A DNA stretch of 64,000 bases from Burkholderiaceae bacterium (GCA_019236735.1 JAFAIM010000012.1:1-64000); one strand, 5' to 3'; counted from the stretch's first letter, positions 47,918-59,764 are shown. Notes: generated from the sequence alone by a model not told the origin. Numbers and translations: made by a program.

Positions 47918-50446
47918 TCAGAACCTGTAGCCGACCTTCACTCCGAATTCCTGCGGCTTCGTCGGATAGAGGCGCTCGTACGGGCCGCAGTCGTTCGGTA
48001 CGCAGGACGAGTTCTTGCTCAGGATCCCGCGCCGGTCGAACACGTTGTTCAGGTACGCCGTGACGCTGTAGCGATCCATCGACACACCCCCCGACAGATC
48101 GAAAGTCATGAACCCGGCCGTCGGCCCGACGAAGGCCTCATAGTCTGTTCGCAGCTGCTGCGTTGTTGAGCTCTGAAAGTTGAACCCACCCAGTACGTAC
48201 GCGTCGTACTTGTCGACTTCGAAGTTGTACTTGGCATTGCCGTTGAGCTTGAGCTTCGGGTTGATCGGCAGTTGGGTCCCTTCCGGCGCAAACACCACAC
48301 CGTGAGGCCCGCTGCAACCACTCACCTGACTGCAGAAATCCGTGCTCAGGCGCGCATCGAGCCAGGTCCCGTTGGCGGACAGCGTCAGCGCCGAGGTCGC
48401 CTTCCAGGTCACGGAGCTCTCGATGCCTTGGGACCTGGCATTTCCGGCGTTGACCGTGAAATAGATGCCGAGAATCCCCGGCTCGCTGTACTGGGTGTTG
48501 TGCCAGTTCTCCCAGAACAGTGCGCCGTTGACGAAGAGTTTATGGTCGAGCCAGCTCGTCTTCCAGCCCAGTTCATAGTTGGACAACGTATCCGCCTTGA
48601 ACGGCGCAACTTCCTGCGTCTTCCCGTTGGAGAAGGCCGTTCGATTGTTGCCACCGGGGCGGAATCCGGTCGAGTAGATGAGGTACAGCATCTTCGCCGG
48701 GTCCATCTGCCATTTGAGCTCGAGCTTGTGGGTTTCGCCGGTCTCGTGATAGCTCTTGTTGATGTTCGGGCAGTTGACGACCGTGGCAGTGGCGATCGGG
48801 CAGCCCTGCTGACCAGCCGCATTCGCTAGGCCGCTGGCGCTGCCCGAAAACCCGCCGAGAGTGTTGTACGCGACGAATCCGCGGATGCCGGCGATGAATG
48901 TGAGCTCTTTCGTGATGTCGAACGCGCCCTCGCCGAACAGCGCGTAATCGCGGTCGACGCGGCGAGCGTTCGTGTAAAAGACGTCCTCGGGCGGAGCACC
49001 TGGAATCGGGCTTGGAGGGAAGTCAAGAGCCGGGTCGGGCGGCGGCGCAACGCTCCCGAAGCCCTTGATTCGGTAGTCGGCGATGTGACTATCGACCTGC
49101 CGCTGCATGTATGCGCCCGCTGTCATGCGCAAGGGCCGGTCACCCGGCGAGGTGAACCGCAGTTCGTGGCTCTGCTTCAGGTAATGGTCGTACGTGTGCA
49201 CGAGCTGCGTCGGATCGATATCGTGCCCCAGCGAATCCTTCAGGTACGTGTAGCCCGCATAAGAGCCTCCCCCTAACGCTTTCTTGTCGTATGCGACCGT
49301 GAAGTAGGAGTAGTCCAGGATGTTGTCGACCCGGCGGCTCAGATACGCGCCGTTGTAGGTCATGTCCCAGTCCGATACCTTTCCCTGCAGCGTCAGCGAG
49401 GCCAGCTCCCAGTCGTCCCGGTTGAACTCGTGGCCGAAATCGTGAACGGTCAGGTCGCCCGCATTCGGGTCGAACAGGTACGAGCCGCGCGCAAGCTGGT
49501 TCTGCATGAACACGGTTGGCGTTACGGTCCAGTTCTCGTCGAGGTTGACTTTCAACGCTGCACGTCCGCCGTAGGAGTCGACCGAATTGAACTTGTTTTC
49601 GGCGAACTGGTTGTTGTTGACGGTCAGCGGCGCCGTGCTTATCGGGACGGTCGGAATTCCGTTCGAGTCGACTGGGGTGCCTGCAGGGTAATAAGGTCGT
49701 AGGTACGTCCGGTTGACCGGCGTGTTGTCGATGTAGCCGCCGTCATGTTGGACGAAGGCGACGACGCGCGCCGCCATCCGGTCGTTGATCGGAATGTTGA
49801 GGAAGCCCTCGAAGCTGCCGCCGGGGTCGCCCGGGCCGTACTTGCTGCCGCCGACATCGAACCCGCCTTCCCACTTGCCGATCACCGGCTTGTTCGTAAT
49901 CAAGCGCAGCGTTCCGGAAAGCGAGCTCGCTCCGTACAGGGTCCCCTGCGGTCCGGACAGCGCTTCGATCCGCGCCATGTCGTACGTGTGGATGTCGAGC
50001 GACTGGAAGATCGTCGTAACCGGCGTCTCGTCGACATACACACCGGCGGTTGGCACCGGCCCGACCGCAACGCCATCGCCGCCGGTGGTGATACCGCGGA
50101 AACTGATCTGGGACTGGCTGGGCCCGAACGACTGGTAGCTGACCGACGGCAGCAGCTTGACGTAGTCGTCGAGCGAAGTGACCTGGTGCTCGCTCATCTG
50201 CTCGCCGGTGATCGCGGTCACGCTCAGAGGCGCACTCTGCAAGCTCTCCGCTCGCTTGCTGGCGGTGACGACGATCGTCTCGGGAGTGCCAGCCGCCTCC
50301 GGCGCTGCGGTTTCCGCCGCAACCTGCTGGGCCATCGCCGGCGAAATGGCATAGGGCGCTGCCGGCACTGCGATCACCACTGCGGCAATACGGCGCGCGA
50401 TCCGCTCGATGTGGTCCCGGCGAGCGTTACACAGGTGCTTGTACAT
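47918..50446 (-). CDS. TonB-dependent receptor
   Basis: ETIVVTASKRAESLQSAPLSVTAITGEQMSEHQVTSLDDYVKLLPSVSYQSFG plug; DRRGILSKNSS...YPTKPQEFGVKVGYRF C-terminal beta-strand ending in F. Confidence 0.95.
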   Translation of the reverse strand: MYKHLCNARRDHIERIARRIAAVVIAVPAAPYAISPAMAQQVAAETAAPEAAGTPETIVVTASKRAESLQSAPLSVTAITGEQMSEHQVTSLDDYVKLLPSVSYQSFGPSQSQISFRGITTGGDGVAVGPVPTAGVYVDETPVTTIFQSLDIHTYDMARIEALSGPQGTLYGASSLSGTLRLITNKPVIGKWEGGFDVGGSKYGPGDPGGSFEGFLNIPINDRMAARVVAFVQHDGGYIDNTPVNRTYLRPYYPAGTPVDSNGIPTVPISTAPLTVNNNQFAENKFNSVDSYGGRAALKVNLDENWTVTPTVFMQNQLARGSYLFDPNAGDLTVHDFGHEFNRDDWELASLTLQGKVSDWDMTYNGAYLSRRVDNILDYSYFTVAYDKKALGGGSYAGYTYLKDSLGHDIDPTQLVHTYDHYLKQSHELRFTSPGDRPLRMTAGAYMQRQVDSHIADYRIKGFGSVAPPPDPALDFPPSPIPGAPPEDVFYTNARRVDRDYALFGEGAFDITKELTFIAGIRGFVAYNTLGGFSGSASGLANAAGQQGCPIATATVVNCPNINKSYHETGETHKLELKWQMDPAKMLYLIYSTGFRPGGNNRTAFSNGKTQEVAPFKADTLSNYELGWKTSWLDHKLFVNGALFWENWHNTQYSEPGILGIYFTVNAGNARSQGIESSVTWKATSALTLSANGTWLDARLSTDFCSQVSGCSGPHGVVFAPEGTQLPINPKLKLNGNAKYNFEVDKYDAYVLGGFNFQSSTTQQLRTDYEAFVGPTAGFMTFDLSGGVSMDRYSVTAYLNNVFDRRGILSKNSSCVPNDCGPYERLYPTKPQEFGVKVGYRF

Positions 50447-50531
50447 CGAACTCCCCTCGCTTTTTGTCGTTATCCGCCCTGTTCCGATGCACGTGCGCGC
50501 CGGGCGGTTAACAGGCAGTTTAGGTGCCTGC

Positions 50532-50544
50532 TGAAACGGTTTCA
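50532..50544. promoter_or_regulatory. LacI-type operator-like palindrome
   Basis: tgaaacggtttca between divergent TonB receptor and sulfotransferase genes. Confidence 0.4.
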
Positions 50545-50579
50545 ATAGCCTCGCTGGTGGGGGCAGTATTATCCGAGCC

Positions 50580-52322
50580 ATGGGTATCGAGGCTGCGGGC
50601 GAGATTTCCTCCAACCCAGGCGAGTTCATCGTGGCCCTGCGGGAGGCCGCCCGGCAAGAACCCGCCAATCCCAACAGGTGGCGCGCACTGGCGGACGCCT
50701 GCTTTCACGCGGGCCTGTCCGTTGAAGCCGATGCGGCTTACCAGCGCGCAACGCTCGTTTCTGTAAACGATCCGGTGTTGCGCGAAGCGGCGCTCGCGCT
50801 GGCGTCCAACCGGCTCGACATCGCCGAGCGGCTGATCAAGCCCCATTTAAAGGCCCACCCGACCGATGTCGCAGCGATTCGGATGCTCGCCGAGCTCGCC
50901 GCTCGGATCGGACGCCTTGACGATGCCGAGGCATTACTGACCCGGGCGATCGAGCTCGCGCCCGGATTTCTTGCAGCGCGTCAGAACATGGTGATGCTGC
51001 ACCTGCGAAAACAACGCGTAACGGAGGCGCTGGCGGAGGCGCAGAGCCTGCGGGAGGCCGAACCGGACAACCCGGCTTTCATCAACCTCGAGGGTGTAGC
51101 GCTCGCGAAGATCGGGGACTACGCGGATGCAGTGCTGCGGTTCGAGGCGGTGCTGAAACGGCGACCGAAGAGTTCGCGCATCTGGCTGAGCTACGGGCAT
51201 TCGCTGAAGACTCTCGGGCGCAGCACCGAGAGCGTTGGGGCCTACCGTCGCGCGATCGAGCTGCAGCCGTCGCTGGGCGAGGCGTGGTGGAGCCTTGCCA
51301 ATTTGAAATCGATTCGCTTCGCGTCTTCGGACGCCGAGGCAATGGAGCAGGCGTTACAAACGGGGGACCGGTTGACGGACGACGACCGTCTGCACCTGCA
51401 CTTCGCGCTCGGCAAGGCATACGAAGATGCTTGCTCGCCGCAGCCCGCGTTTCGCCACTACGCCGACGGCAACTCGATCCGCGCGAAGCAGCTCCACTAT
51501 GACCCGGGATGGGTGGAGGCGCTGGTGAACAGCGCCGTCGAACGACTCGATGCCTCGTTTTTCGCCGCACGGCGGGAGCAGGGAGACCCTAGCGCGGATC
51601 CGATCTTCATCGTCGGCATGCCGCGCTCAGGCTCGACGCTGGTGGAGCAGATCCTCGCAAGCCACTCGACGGTCGAAGGCACCCACGAGCTGCCCGACAT
51701 GGAAATGCTGGCGCGCAGCCTCGGTGCCGTCGATGCCGGCCATATCGATGCGTTGGCCCGATGCGAGCAGCAGGAGCTAGCGGCGCTCGGCGCCGCCTAC
51801 CTGAAATCGACGCGCGTCTATCGAAAAACCGGCCGACCGCTGTTCATCGACAAGATGCCCAATAACTGGCTTTTTGTGCCGATGATCCACCTGGTCCTGC
51901 CAAATGCGAAGATCGTCGATGCGCGACGCGGCGCAATGGCCTGCTGCTTTTCCAACTTCAAGCAGCATTTCGCCCGCGGCCAAGGCTACAGCTACCGGCT
52001 CGATCACCTGGCGCGCTACTACACGGCGTATGTCCGCCTGATGTCGCATGTCGATCGCGTGCTGCCGGGCGTCGTGCATCGAGTGCGGCACGAAGACATG
52101 GTAGCCGACACGGAAGCTCAGGTTCGTCGCCTGCTCGCATCGCTGGGACTGCCGTTCGAGCCTGCCTGCCTGCGCTTCTGGGAGACGGAGCGCGCGATCC
52201 AAACCGCCAGTTCCGAGCAAGTGCGCCGCCCGATTTTTCGGGACGGAGTCGATCAGTGGCGCGATTTCGATCCGTTCCTGGGTGAACTGCGCGCGGGTCT
52301 CGGAGATCTGGCGGGGGACTGA
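50580..52322 (+). CDS. TPR-containing sulfotransferase-family protein
   Basis: N-terminal TPRs; sulfotransferase FIVGMPRSGSTLVEQILASHSTVEGTHELPDM (PAPS 5'-PSB loop). Confidence 0.93.
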   Translation: MGIEAAGEISSNPGEFIVALREAARQEPANPNRWRALADACFHAGLSVEADAAYQRATLVSVNDPVLREAALALASNRLDIAERLIKPHLKAHPTDVAAIRMLAELAARIGRLDDAEALLTRAIELAPGFLAARQNMVMLHLRKQRVTEALAEAQSLREAEPDNPAFINLEGVALAKIGDYADAVLRFEAVLKRRPKSSRIWLSYGHSLKTLGRSTESVGAYRRAIELQPSLGEAWWSLANLKSIRFASSDAEAMEQALQTGDRLTDDDRLHLHFALGKAYEDACSPQPAFRHYADGNSIRAKQLHYDPGWVEALVNSAVERLDASFFAARREQGDPSADPIFIVGMPRSGSTLVEQILASHSTVEGTHELPDMEMLARSLGAVDAGHIDALARCEQQELAALGAAYLKSTRVYRKTGRPLFIDKMPNNWLFVPMIHLVLPNAKIVDARRGAMACCFSNFKQHFARGQGYSYRLDHLARYYTAYVRLMSHVDRVLPGVVHRVRHEDMVADTEAQVRRLLASLGLPFEPACLRFWETERAIQTASSEQVRRPIFRDGVDQWRDFDPFLGELRAGLGDLAGD

Positions 52323-52340
52323 CAGCCAGCTTATGCGCGG

Positions 52341-53672
52341 ATGATGGATTCGCAGCATCGGCCGGGAGCGTTGCCGGTCGCCTCGGGCGCGCCAAAGCGC
52401 CGGCTCATATCGGTGCGCTGGGCAGTGCTCGCGGGCCTGTTCGGCTTCTCGTTCTTTGCCTACGTACAACGCACGAGCATCGGTGTCGCCGCTGATCGGA
52501 TGATGCCGGAGCTCGGATTGAGCCAGGTGCAGGTGGGCTGGCTGTTCACCGCGTTTCTGACGAGTTACGCGGTGTTCCAGGCTCCGGGCGGGTGGATCGG
52601 GCAGCGATTCGGAGCGCGGCCGACGCTGGTGGCGTGCAGCACGCTCGCGCTGGCCGCAACAGCGATCACCGCCGCTGCGCCGGCGCTGTTCGCGGGCACT
52701 GCCGCCTTCATCGTGCTGCTGCTGTCGCAACTGCTGCTCGGCACCGCGCAGGCACCGGTGTTCCCAGCAACCGCCGGGGCGACCGAATTGTGGTTTCCGC
52801 GCAGACAGTGGAGTTTCGCCCAAGGCCTGATGAGCAGCGGCTTGAATCTGGGAGCGGCGGCTACGCCGCCGGTGGTCGCGGTCCTGATGGTCGCGATGGG
52901 CTGGCAGGCCGCGCTGTCACTGACGAGTGCTCCCCTGGTCGCGTTGACCTTGTTCTGGTATCTGCGAGCGCGAGACCTTCCCGCGAGCGACCCGCGCGTG
53001 TCGCGCGAGGAGCTCGAAGAGCTGCAACCCCTGGAGACTGCGTCGAGAGCGTTTCCGAGCGCGCGTCGAGTGTTCGGACTGTTGTTCGACCGCAGTCTTG
53101 CGTGTCTGACCGCGTCCTACCTGGTGATGAACTACGTGTTCTATTTTCTGACGTTCTGGTGTTTTCTCTACTTCCGCCAGGAACGTCACTTTTCGACGAT
53201 CGACAGCGGGTGGCTGGCTGCGGCTCCGTTCATTGCAGCCGGTGCCGGCGCTGCGCTCGGCGGAGGCGTGTGCGATGCGCTGCGCAAGCGCCTTGGCGAG
53301 CGTTGGGGATTTCGCGCGGCGCCCTTGCTTGTGTTGCCGATCAGCGGACTGGCCCTTGTGGCCGCAGCGAGCGCCCCGAGCGTGATTGCCGCGGAGATCG
53401 CGCTGTGTGCCGCCTTCGCAGCGATCGAAATGACCGAGGGAATCTATTGGGCGGCGGCGATGCGAATCGCCAGCAGCGACAGCATGCTGGGGACCGGTAT
53501 CTTGAACACCGGCGGCAACGTCGGCGGCATTATCGGAACGCCGGTTGTTGCGATGTTGACCGCGCAGCACAGCTGGGACGCGGCGTTTTTGACCGGGGCC
53601 GGGTGCGCGGTCGTCGCAGCGCTGCTGTGGTTCGCCGTCGACCCCCTGTCGAAAGAGCGCTCTGAAAGCTGA
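52341..53672 (+). CDS. MFS transporter
   Basis: FGFSFFAYVQRTSIGVAADRMMPELGLSQVQVGWLFTAFLTSYAVFQAPGGWIGQRFGARP. Confidence 0.92.
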   Translation: MMDSQHRPGALPVASGAPKRRLISVRWAVLAGLFGFSFFAYVQRTSIGVAADRMMPELGLSQVQVGWLFTAFLTSYAVFQAPGGWIGQRFGARPTLVACSTLALAATAITAAAPALFAGTAAFIVLLLSQLLLGTAQAPVFPATAGATELWFPRRQWSFAQGLMSSGLNLGAAATPPVVAVLMVAMGWQAALSLTSAPLVALTLFWYLRARDLPASDPRVSREELEELQPLETASRAFPSARRVFGLLFDRSLACLTASYLVMNYVFYFLTFWCFLYFRQERHFSTIDSGWLAAAPFIAAGAGAALGGGVCDALRKRLGERWGFRAAPLLVLPISGLALVAAASAPSVIAAEIALCAAFAAIEMTEGIYWAAAMRIASSDSMLGTGILNTGGNVGGIIGTPVVAMLTAQHSWDAAFLTGAGCAVVAALLWFAVDPLSKERSES

Positions 53673-53674
53673 TC

Positions 53675-54892
<1,218 letters not shown>

Positions 54893-54931
54893 TACGCGGA
54901 GGAGTGCGGTCGGTCAAGCTCGCTTCGTCCA

Positions 54932-54965
54932 TATATTACATATACTTGACCATTTCACATGAAAT
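54932..54965. promoter_or_regulatory. Candidate hipBA operator/promoter region
   Basis: AT-rich with two inverted repeats: tatat-tac-atata (54932-54944) and atttca-ca-tgaaat (54952-54965) just upstream of the HTH gene. Confidence 0.4.
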
Positions 54966-54980
54966 AGCTATATTTATGTT

Positions 54981-55346
54981 ATGCCGAAATCGTCCATAGT
55001 TGCCACCACACTGCCTCCTGTCGCCGCGAGCGCCCTACGCCAGCTGGGCGAGAACCTCGCGATCGCCCGCGTGCGCCGCAGGCAGTCGCAGCGCGCGTGG
55101 GCACAGCGCATCGGCATTTCGGTTCCCACGCTGATCCGCCTCGAGAAGGGCGACCCGACGGTCAGCATGGGCACATATGCGAGCGCCCTGTGGCTCATGG
55201 GGCGCGTGCAGGAACTGGCCGATGCAGCCGCTCCGTCCGCCGATCTCGGCGCCCTCGAGCGCGATCTGCGCGAGGCGCGCCGCCGTCGTTCCGTGCGCAA
55301 GCCCGCATCGGTCGCTGCCAAGCTCGCTGCGCCGAAACGCGCATGA
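54981..55346 (+). CDS. hipB: HipB-like XRE-family antitoxin
   Basis: LRQLGENLAIARVRRRQSQRAWAQRIGISVPTLIRLEKGDPTVSMGTYASALWLMGR; ATGA overlap with hipA. Confidence 0.88.
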   Translation: MPKSSIVATTLPPVAASALRQLGENLAIARVRRRQSQRAWAQRIGISVPTLIRLEKGDPTVSMGTYASALWLMGRVQELADAAAPSADLGALERDLREARRRRSVRKPASVAAKLAAPKRA

Positions 55347-56620
55347 CGGACAGCTACCGCGTTACGGATGAGCTGTACCTGTGGTGGCTCGGCCGGCCGC
55401 AGAGCCCCGTGCCGATCGGCACGCTGCGCTTGCTGCGAGCGACTCGCGGCGTGTCGCTGCAGTATCGCGAAGAGTGGCTGCGCAACGGCTTCGCGCTCAG
55501 CGAAGATCTGCCGCTCACCGACATCGAGCATCGTCCCCTGGAACGGGACGCCGCAGCCGGCGCGGTGGACGACGCCCGGCCGGACCGCTGGGGCGAACGC
55601 GTGGTGCGATTCATCGACAAGCCGCCGCGGCTGTCGCTGCTCGAGTATCTGTACTTCGCCGGTGATGACCGGTTCGGGGCGCTCGGCGTGTCGTTGTCGG
55701 CCGAGACGTACGTTGCGCACCACACCGGGGCGCTGCCGCAGCTGCGCGATGTGGAGGAGATCCACGAGCTCGTACGCAAGGTGCTCGACAACGAACCCGT
55801 GCCGCAAACCAAGCGCCGGCTGATCGCGCCCGGCACCACCTTGGGCGGCGCTCGGCCCAAGGCGCTGATCGAGATCGACGGTGCGCAATGGGTCGTTAAG
55901 TTCGCCGAACCCGGCGAGCCGACCGATGCTCCACTGATCGAGCATGCCTGCATGACGTTGGCGGCCGAGGCCGGCATCCGGGTTGCGAGCACCCGGCCGG
56001 TACGGCTGGTCGACGGCCACGCGCTGGTCGTGCTGCGCTTCGACCGCGAGGGTGTTGGCGAAAGCGCCCAGCGCACTCACGCGCAGTCCGCCCTCGTTGC
56101 GTTGCGCGCGGAAGGCAGCCCCGTCGGGTATCCCGAGCTGGCGCAGTTGCTGCGCCGGCGCGCCCCGGTGCCGCTGGCGAAAGATCACATGCGGGAACTG
56201 TTCCGCCGGATGGTGTTCAACATCCTGGTCGACAACACCGACGACCATGAGAAGAACCACGTCCTGCTAATGGACGACGCACAACAGCTGCTGCTCGCAC
56301 CGGCCTTCGATGTGCTGCCCGCGGGGCAGGGGCTCGGCTATCAACAGATGCGCGTGGGCCAAAATGGGGCCGACTCGACCATCGAGAACGCCTGTTCGGA
56401 GGCTGCGCTGTTCGGATTGGCGCCCGATGAGGCGCGGAAGGAGGCGGCGCAGGTCGCGCAAGTCTGTAGCGGGTGGAAGGCGCACTTTGCCGAGGTGGGA
56501 GTGGGTCGAAGCGACATCGAATACCTGTCGCAGTTCATCGACCGGGACTTTCTCCGGGAGCAGCGCGAAGAATCGAATGCCGCGCCTGCCAAGCGCCCAC
56601 CTCGCGCTCGTCGAAGCTAG
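55343..56620 (+). CDS. hipA: HipA-family serine/threonine kinase toxin
   Basis: LYLWWLGRPQSPVPIGTLRL...DDRFGALGVSL...TLGGARPKALIEIDGAQWVVKF...FNILVDNTDDHEKNHVLL. Track ORF starts upstream at 55097. Confidence 0.92.
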   Translation: MTDSYRVTDELYLWWLGRPQSPVPIGTLRLLRATRGVSLQYREEWLRNGFALSEDLPLTDIEHRPLERDAAAGAVDDARPDRWGERVVRFIDKPPRLSLLEYLYFAGDDRFGALGVSLSAETYVAHHTGALPQLRDVEEIHELVRKVLDNEPVPQTKRRLIAPGTTLGGARPKALIEIDGAQWVVKFAEPGEPTDAPLIEHACMTLAAEAGIRVASTRPVRLVDGHALVVLRFDREGVGESAQRTHAQSALVALRAEGSPVGYPELAQLLRRRAPVPLAKDHMRELFRRMVFNILVDNTDDHEKNHVLLMDDAQQLLLAPAFDVLPAGQGLGYQQMRVGQNGADSTIENACSEAALFGLAPDEARKEAAQVAQVCSGWKAHFAEVGVGRSDIEYLSQFIDRDFLREQREESNAAPAKRPPRARRS

Positions 56621-57288
56621 AAGGCCCAACGCAGGCCGAACACAATCGAATGGCTGTCGTAGTCGGTGTGGTAAAAAAACCCGCCCATGTCCTGGAACAG
56701 CGGGCGCGTCGTCGCAAGATAGCGGTACTCGATCGTGGCGCTCATCCGGCGCGAAATCACCGGAAACTCCATCCCGCCGATCACTTGGTACGCGAACGCG
56801 TGGCTGGAGGCGTCGGACAAGCGACCCCCATCTAGGCGGATGTCCTGCGTGAACTGGGCTCGTCCGAGACCTACACCGATGTATGGGATGAATCCGGTGA
56901 GCGAAAAGACCGGAAAATCGTAGTAGCCGTTCACCATGTAGGTGGTCGACGTCACCGTTCCGTCCGCGTCGACCCCGGGGTCGATGTCGAAAACGTCATT
57001 TTCCCGGTGCGAAATTTCGACCTCGAGGCGCAAATAGCGCCGCAGTCGAAACCCGAGCGCGCCGGAGGCGGCCCAACCAGCGTCGTACTCGATTCTGTAG
57101 TTCGCAATGGCGCCGCTGTAATCGAGATGCGAATCCTCGAGGCCGACGACGCCGACGCCGAGCGCGCCATAGAAGCCGCCGAACAGCGGAGCGTCCTGCG
57201 CTCGGCAAGGCACAGCTGCAGACAGCAGGGCGACCACCACTGACGCGGCGAGCCCGCCTCGACGTAAGAATCGAAGCTGCATTTGCAC
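56617..57288 (-). CDS. Outer-membrane beta-barrel (opacity-protein-like)
   Basis: Signal peptide; GFYGALGVGVVGLEDSHLDYSG...ISRRMSATIEYRYLATTRP...SIVFGLRWAF (C-terminal aromatic). Confidence 0.85.
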   Translation of the reverse strand: MQMQLRFLRRGGLAASVVVALLSAAVPCRAQDAPLFGGFYGALGVGVVGLEDSHLDYSGAIANYRIEYDAGWAASGALGFRLRRYLRLEVEISHRENDVFDIDPGVDADGTVTSTTYMVNGYYDFPVFSLTGFIPYIGVGLGRAQFTQDIRLDGGRLSDASSHAFAYQVIGGMEFPVISRRMSATIEYRYLATTRPLFQDMGGFFYHTDYDSHSIVFGLRWAF

Positions 57289-57403
57289 GGCGCCCTCCTC
57301 GGAACCTTCGACCTCTTCAGGCGCGCTTTTGACGCTACTCGCGTTTCGTAAAGGGCGTTTTACATTTGCCCCTGCACTGCCGAGGAGAACGGATGTGGCG
57401 CGT

Positions 57404-57637
57404 CTACCGGTTCGGCGCCCCTGTCATCAGCATCCACCGAGGCGTCGAATCGTCGTCCATGTAGAAGCGCCAATCAGCCAGTCGAGGATCAGACGCGTTC
57501 ATCGGGCCGACATTGAGGCTGTTGCCATACAACCTCCCATCGGTGCCGGCGTAGTGAGTTTGAAAGTCACCGGTCGAAGCGCAAGCGCAAAGCGACATCG
57601 GCACGGCCAGCAAAACGGCATTTCTCAGCATCGTCAT
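57404..57637 (-). CDS. Small putative lipoprotein
   Basis: MTMLRNAVLLAVPMSLCACASTGDFQTHYAGTDGRLYGNSLNVGPMNASDPRLADWRFYMDDDSTPRWMLMTGAPNR; Cys after signal. Confidence 0.55.
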   Translation of the reverse strand: MTMLRNAVLLAVPMSLCACASTGDFQTHYAGTDGRLYGNSLNVGPMNASDPRLADWRFYMDDDSTPRWMLMTGAPNR

Positions 57638-57919
57638 CTCTCGCCCCCGCGCAACCCAAGCGCACAAGGAGCAGGATAGCGCAGAAATTCGCGGCGTTGC
57701 CTGACGCAATTTTGAGGATGTCAGTCCTTCCGCGCGGAATTCAAATGTAACGCACCGCACAGGCTAACTCGGGATTGGCTCTCGCCAAGTACCCTGATCA
57801 CCACCCCGGGCAACGGTCACCGGTTACAACCGAGGACTGGACCCGGACGAGGTGATCGGGCGGGGCAAGGCCGTCACGCGGACCCGCGCCTGACGCTGCG
57901 CTGCTTCTTGCGAAACAGC

Positions 57920-59695
57920 TCAGATGTCGATCACCACGTCGCCCTGCGGCCGCGAGCAGCAGATCAGGACATTTCCGTCTGCCGGCGGATCGAGCGGATC
58001 CGGCATGTATGCAACAGCGCCGGAGATCAATCCGCTTTCGCAGTTGTGACAGACGCCGCTGCGGCATGCCCACCGGACCGGCACGTCGCAGGCTTCGGCA
58101 AGTTCGAGAAGGCTCTGGTCGTCCGCGCGCCAGCGAGTCGTAATGCCGCTGCGCGAGAATGACACCATCGGCCCAGTGCCGGGGGCACCCGCGGGCTGAT
58201 GCGGCGCGGGCGCCGGAGTGCCGGCAATGCCGGGCGTCATCGAAGGGCCACCGGAAAAAATCTCGGCGTGGATGCGGTCCCGCGGCACGCCCCACGCAGT
58301 CAGGCCTATTTTCAGGTCATTCAGGAAACTGACCGGCCCACAAATGTAGAAGTCGCCGTCTCTCGGCACGCCCAGCTGGTCGAGAGCTTTCGTCCCGATG
58401 CGGCCGATCGCATCGTAGTTCCGACCTTCCTTATCGTCCGCAGCCGGCCGGCTGTACCAAATTCGACTTCGGCCGCGAGCAAGCACTCCGAGAAGCTCGC
58501 GCACCTCCGTCGCGAACGGATGCGAGTTTTTATCGCGCGCACCGTACAGCCACCAGACCTCACGCGACGCAGCAGCCGAACCCAGGGCGTGCAACATTGC
58601 GAGCACCGGTGTCGCCCCGATTCCTGCACTCAACAGCACCACCGGTCCATCGCCTGACTCCAACGTGAATGCGCCTCTGGGCTCGCTGACATCGAGGACG
58701 TCGCCGCCTCGAACGCTGTTGCTCAGATAGGTGCCGGCAGCACCGTCCGGTTCGACCTTGACGCTGACGCGATATTGCTGGTCGGATTGAGGCCCCGAGA
58801 GCGAATAGCTCCGGAAGACGACAGGCTGATCCGGCACAAGGCGCAAACGCAGCACGACGAATTGGCCGGGAAGTGGAGTCGTGAGCGGCTTGCCATCGAT
58901 CGGTTGCAGCGAAAACGAAATGACATCGACGCATTCACGATCGATGCGCGAAACTCGCAAGGGACGAAACCCGGGTGCCGCCGTCTGTGCAGCAGCCGCC
59001 GGCGCCAGGCCCGCGTTGCCTTTCGCGCCCGGGTGAGCATCCTGACTTCGTATCAGCTCCTCGAAGGACTTCCTCCACCCCGAGGACAGCGCCGGGATTC
59101 GCAGGGCGCGCTCGAGCTCATCGCGAGGGTGTGGGGAGGTGTACAGGAGCGAATTGATCTGGGCGACGGTCATTCGCTCCGGCCCTCGAGCAATCGCGAC
59201 AATCGAGTCGCCGGCGCCAACCTCGCCTTCTTCGATAACGCGCAAATAAAAGCCCGGCCGGCCGCTGGAGGTCAGCAGGCCGGCCATTTGCGGCTCGTCC
59301 ATCCGAATCCCGACGCGGAAGCACGTGACGCGGGGTTGGGTAACCTCGAACAGTGCAGTGCCGATCCGGTAACGATCGCCGATACAGACCTCGTCGTCCG
59401 GCAATCCCTCCACGGTGAAATTCTCACCGAATTGGCCGTGGATCAGACCATCGCGACCCAACCGCTCCTCCCAGTAGCGATACGATTCAATCTGATAGAC
59501 GAAGACCGCTCGCCGTTCTCCTCCGTGGCCGAGAAGGTCGGCCTGCTGGTCGCCCTCGACGTTGAGTCGATTGACGCGGCGACGACCCTGTACCGCCTCC
59601 TTCCAGATAGCTGTGCGCACGGTTCTTCCGCGCCACTGGACGTCGCGCGGCAACCCGACGTTGACCGAGAGTAAGCGGGCCATTGATGCAAACAA
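57920..59695 (-). CDS. Fused MOSC domain + FNR-type oxidoreductase + plant-type 2Fe-2S ferredoxin
   Basis: MOSC: NRLNVEGDQQADLLGHGGERRAVFVYQIESYRYWEERL; FNR: RSYSLSGPQ...LLSAGIGATPVLAML; ferredoxin: CDVPVRWACRSGVCHNCESGLISG...VLICCSRPQGDVVIDI. Confidence 0.93.
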   Translation of the reverse strand: MFASMARLLSVNVGLPRDVQWRGRTVRTAIWKEAVQGRRRVNRLNVEGDQQADLLGHGGERRAVFVYQIESYRYWEERLGRDGLIHGQFGENFTVEGLPDDEVCIGDRYRIGTALFEVTQPRVTCFRVGIRMDEPQMAGLLTSSGRPGFYLRVIEEGEVGAGDSIVAIARGPERMTVAQINSLLYTSPHPRDELERALRIPALSSGWRKSFEELIRSQDAHPGAKGNAGLAPAAAAQTAAPGFRPLRVSRIDRECVDVISFSLQPIDGKPLTTPLPGQFVVLRLRLVPDQPVVFRSYSLSGPQSDQQYRVSVKVEPDGAAGTYLSNSVRGGDVLDVSEPRGAFTLESGDGPVVLLSAGIGATPVLAMLHALGSAAASREVWWLYGARDKNSHPFATEVRELLGVLARGRSRIWYSRPAADDKEGRNYDAIGRIGTKALDQLGVPRDGDFYICGPVSFLNDLKIGLTAWGVPRDRIHAEIFSGGPSMTPGIAGTPAPAPHQPAGAPGTGPMVSFSRSGITTRWRADDQSLLELAEACDVPVRWACRSGVCHNCESGLISGAVAYMPDPLDPPADGNVLICCSRPQGDVVIDI

Positions 59696-59764
59696 TTATC
59701 CAGTATCGAGTACAACGAAACCCAGTGCCGGGTCTGAAAAGCTCGACTTCTCGGTTGTCAGAAT

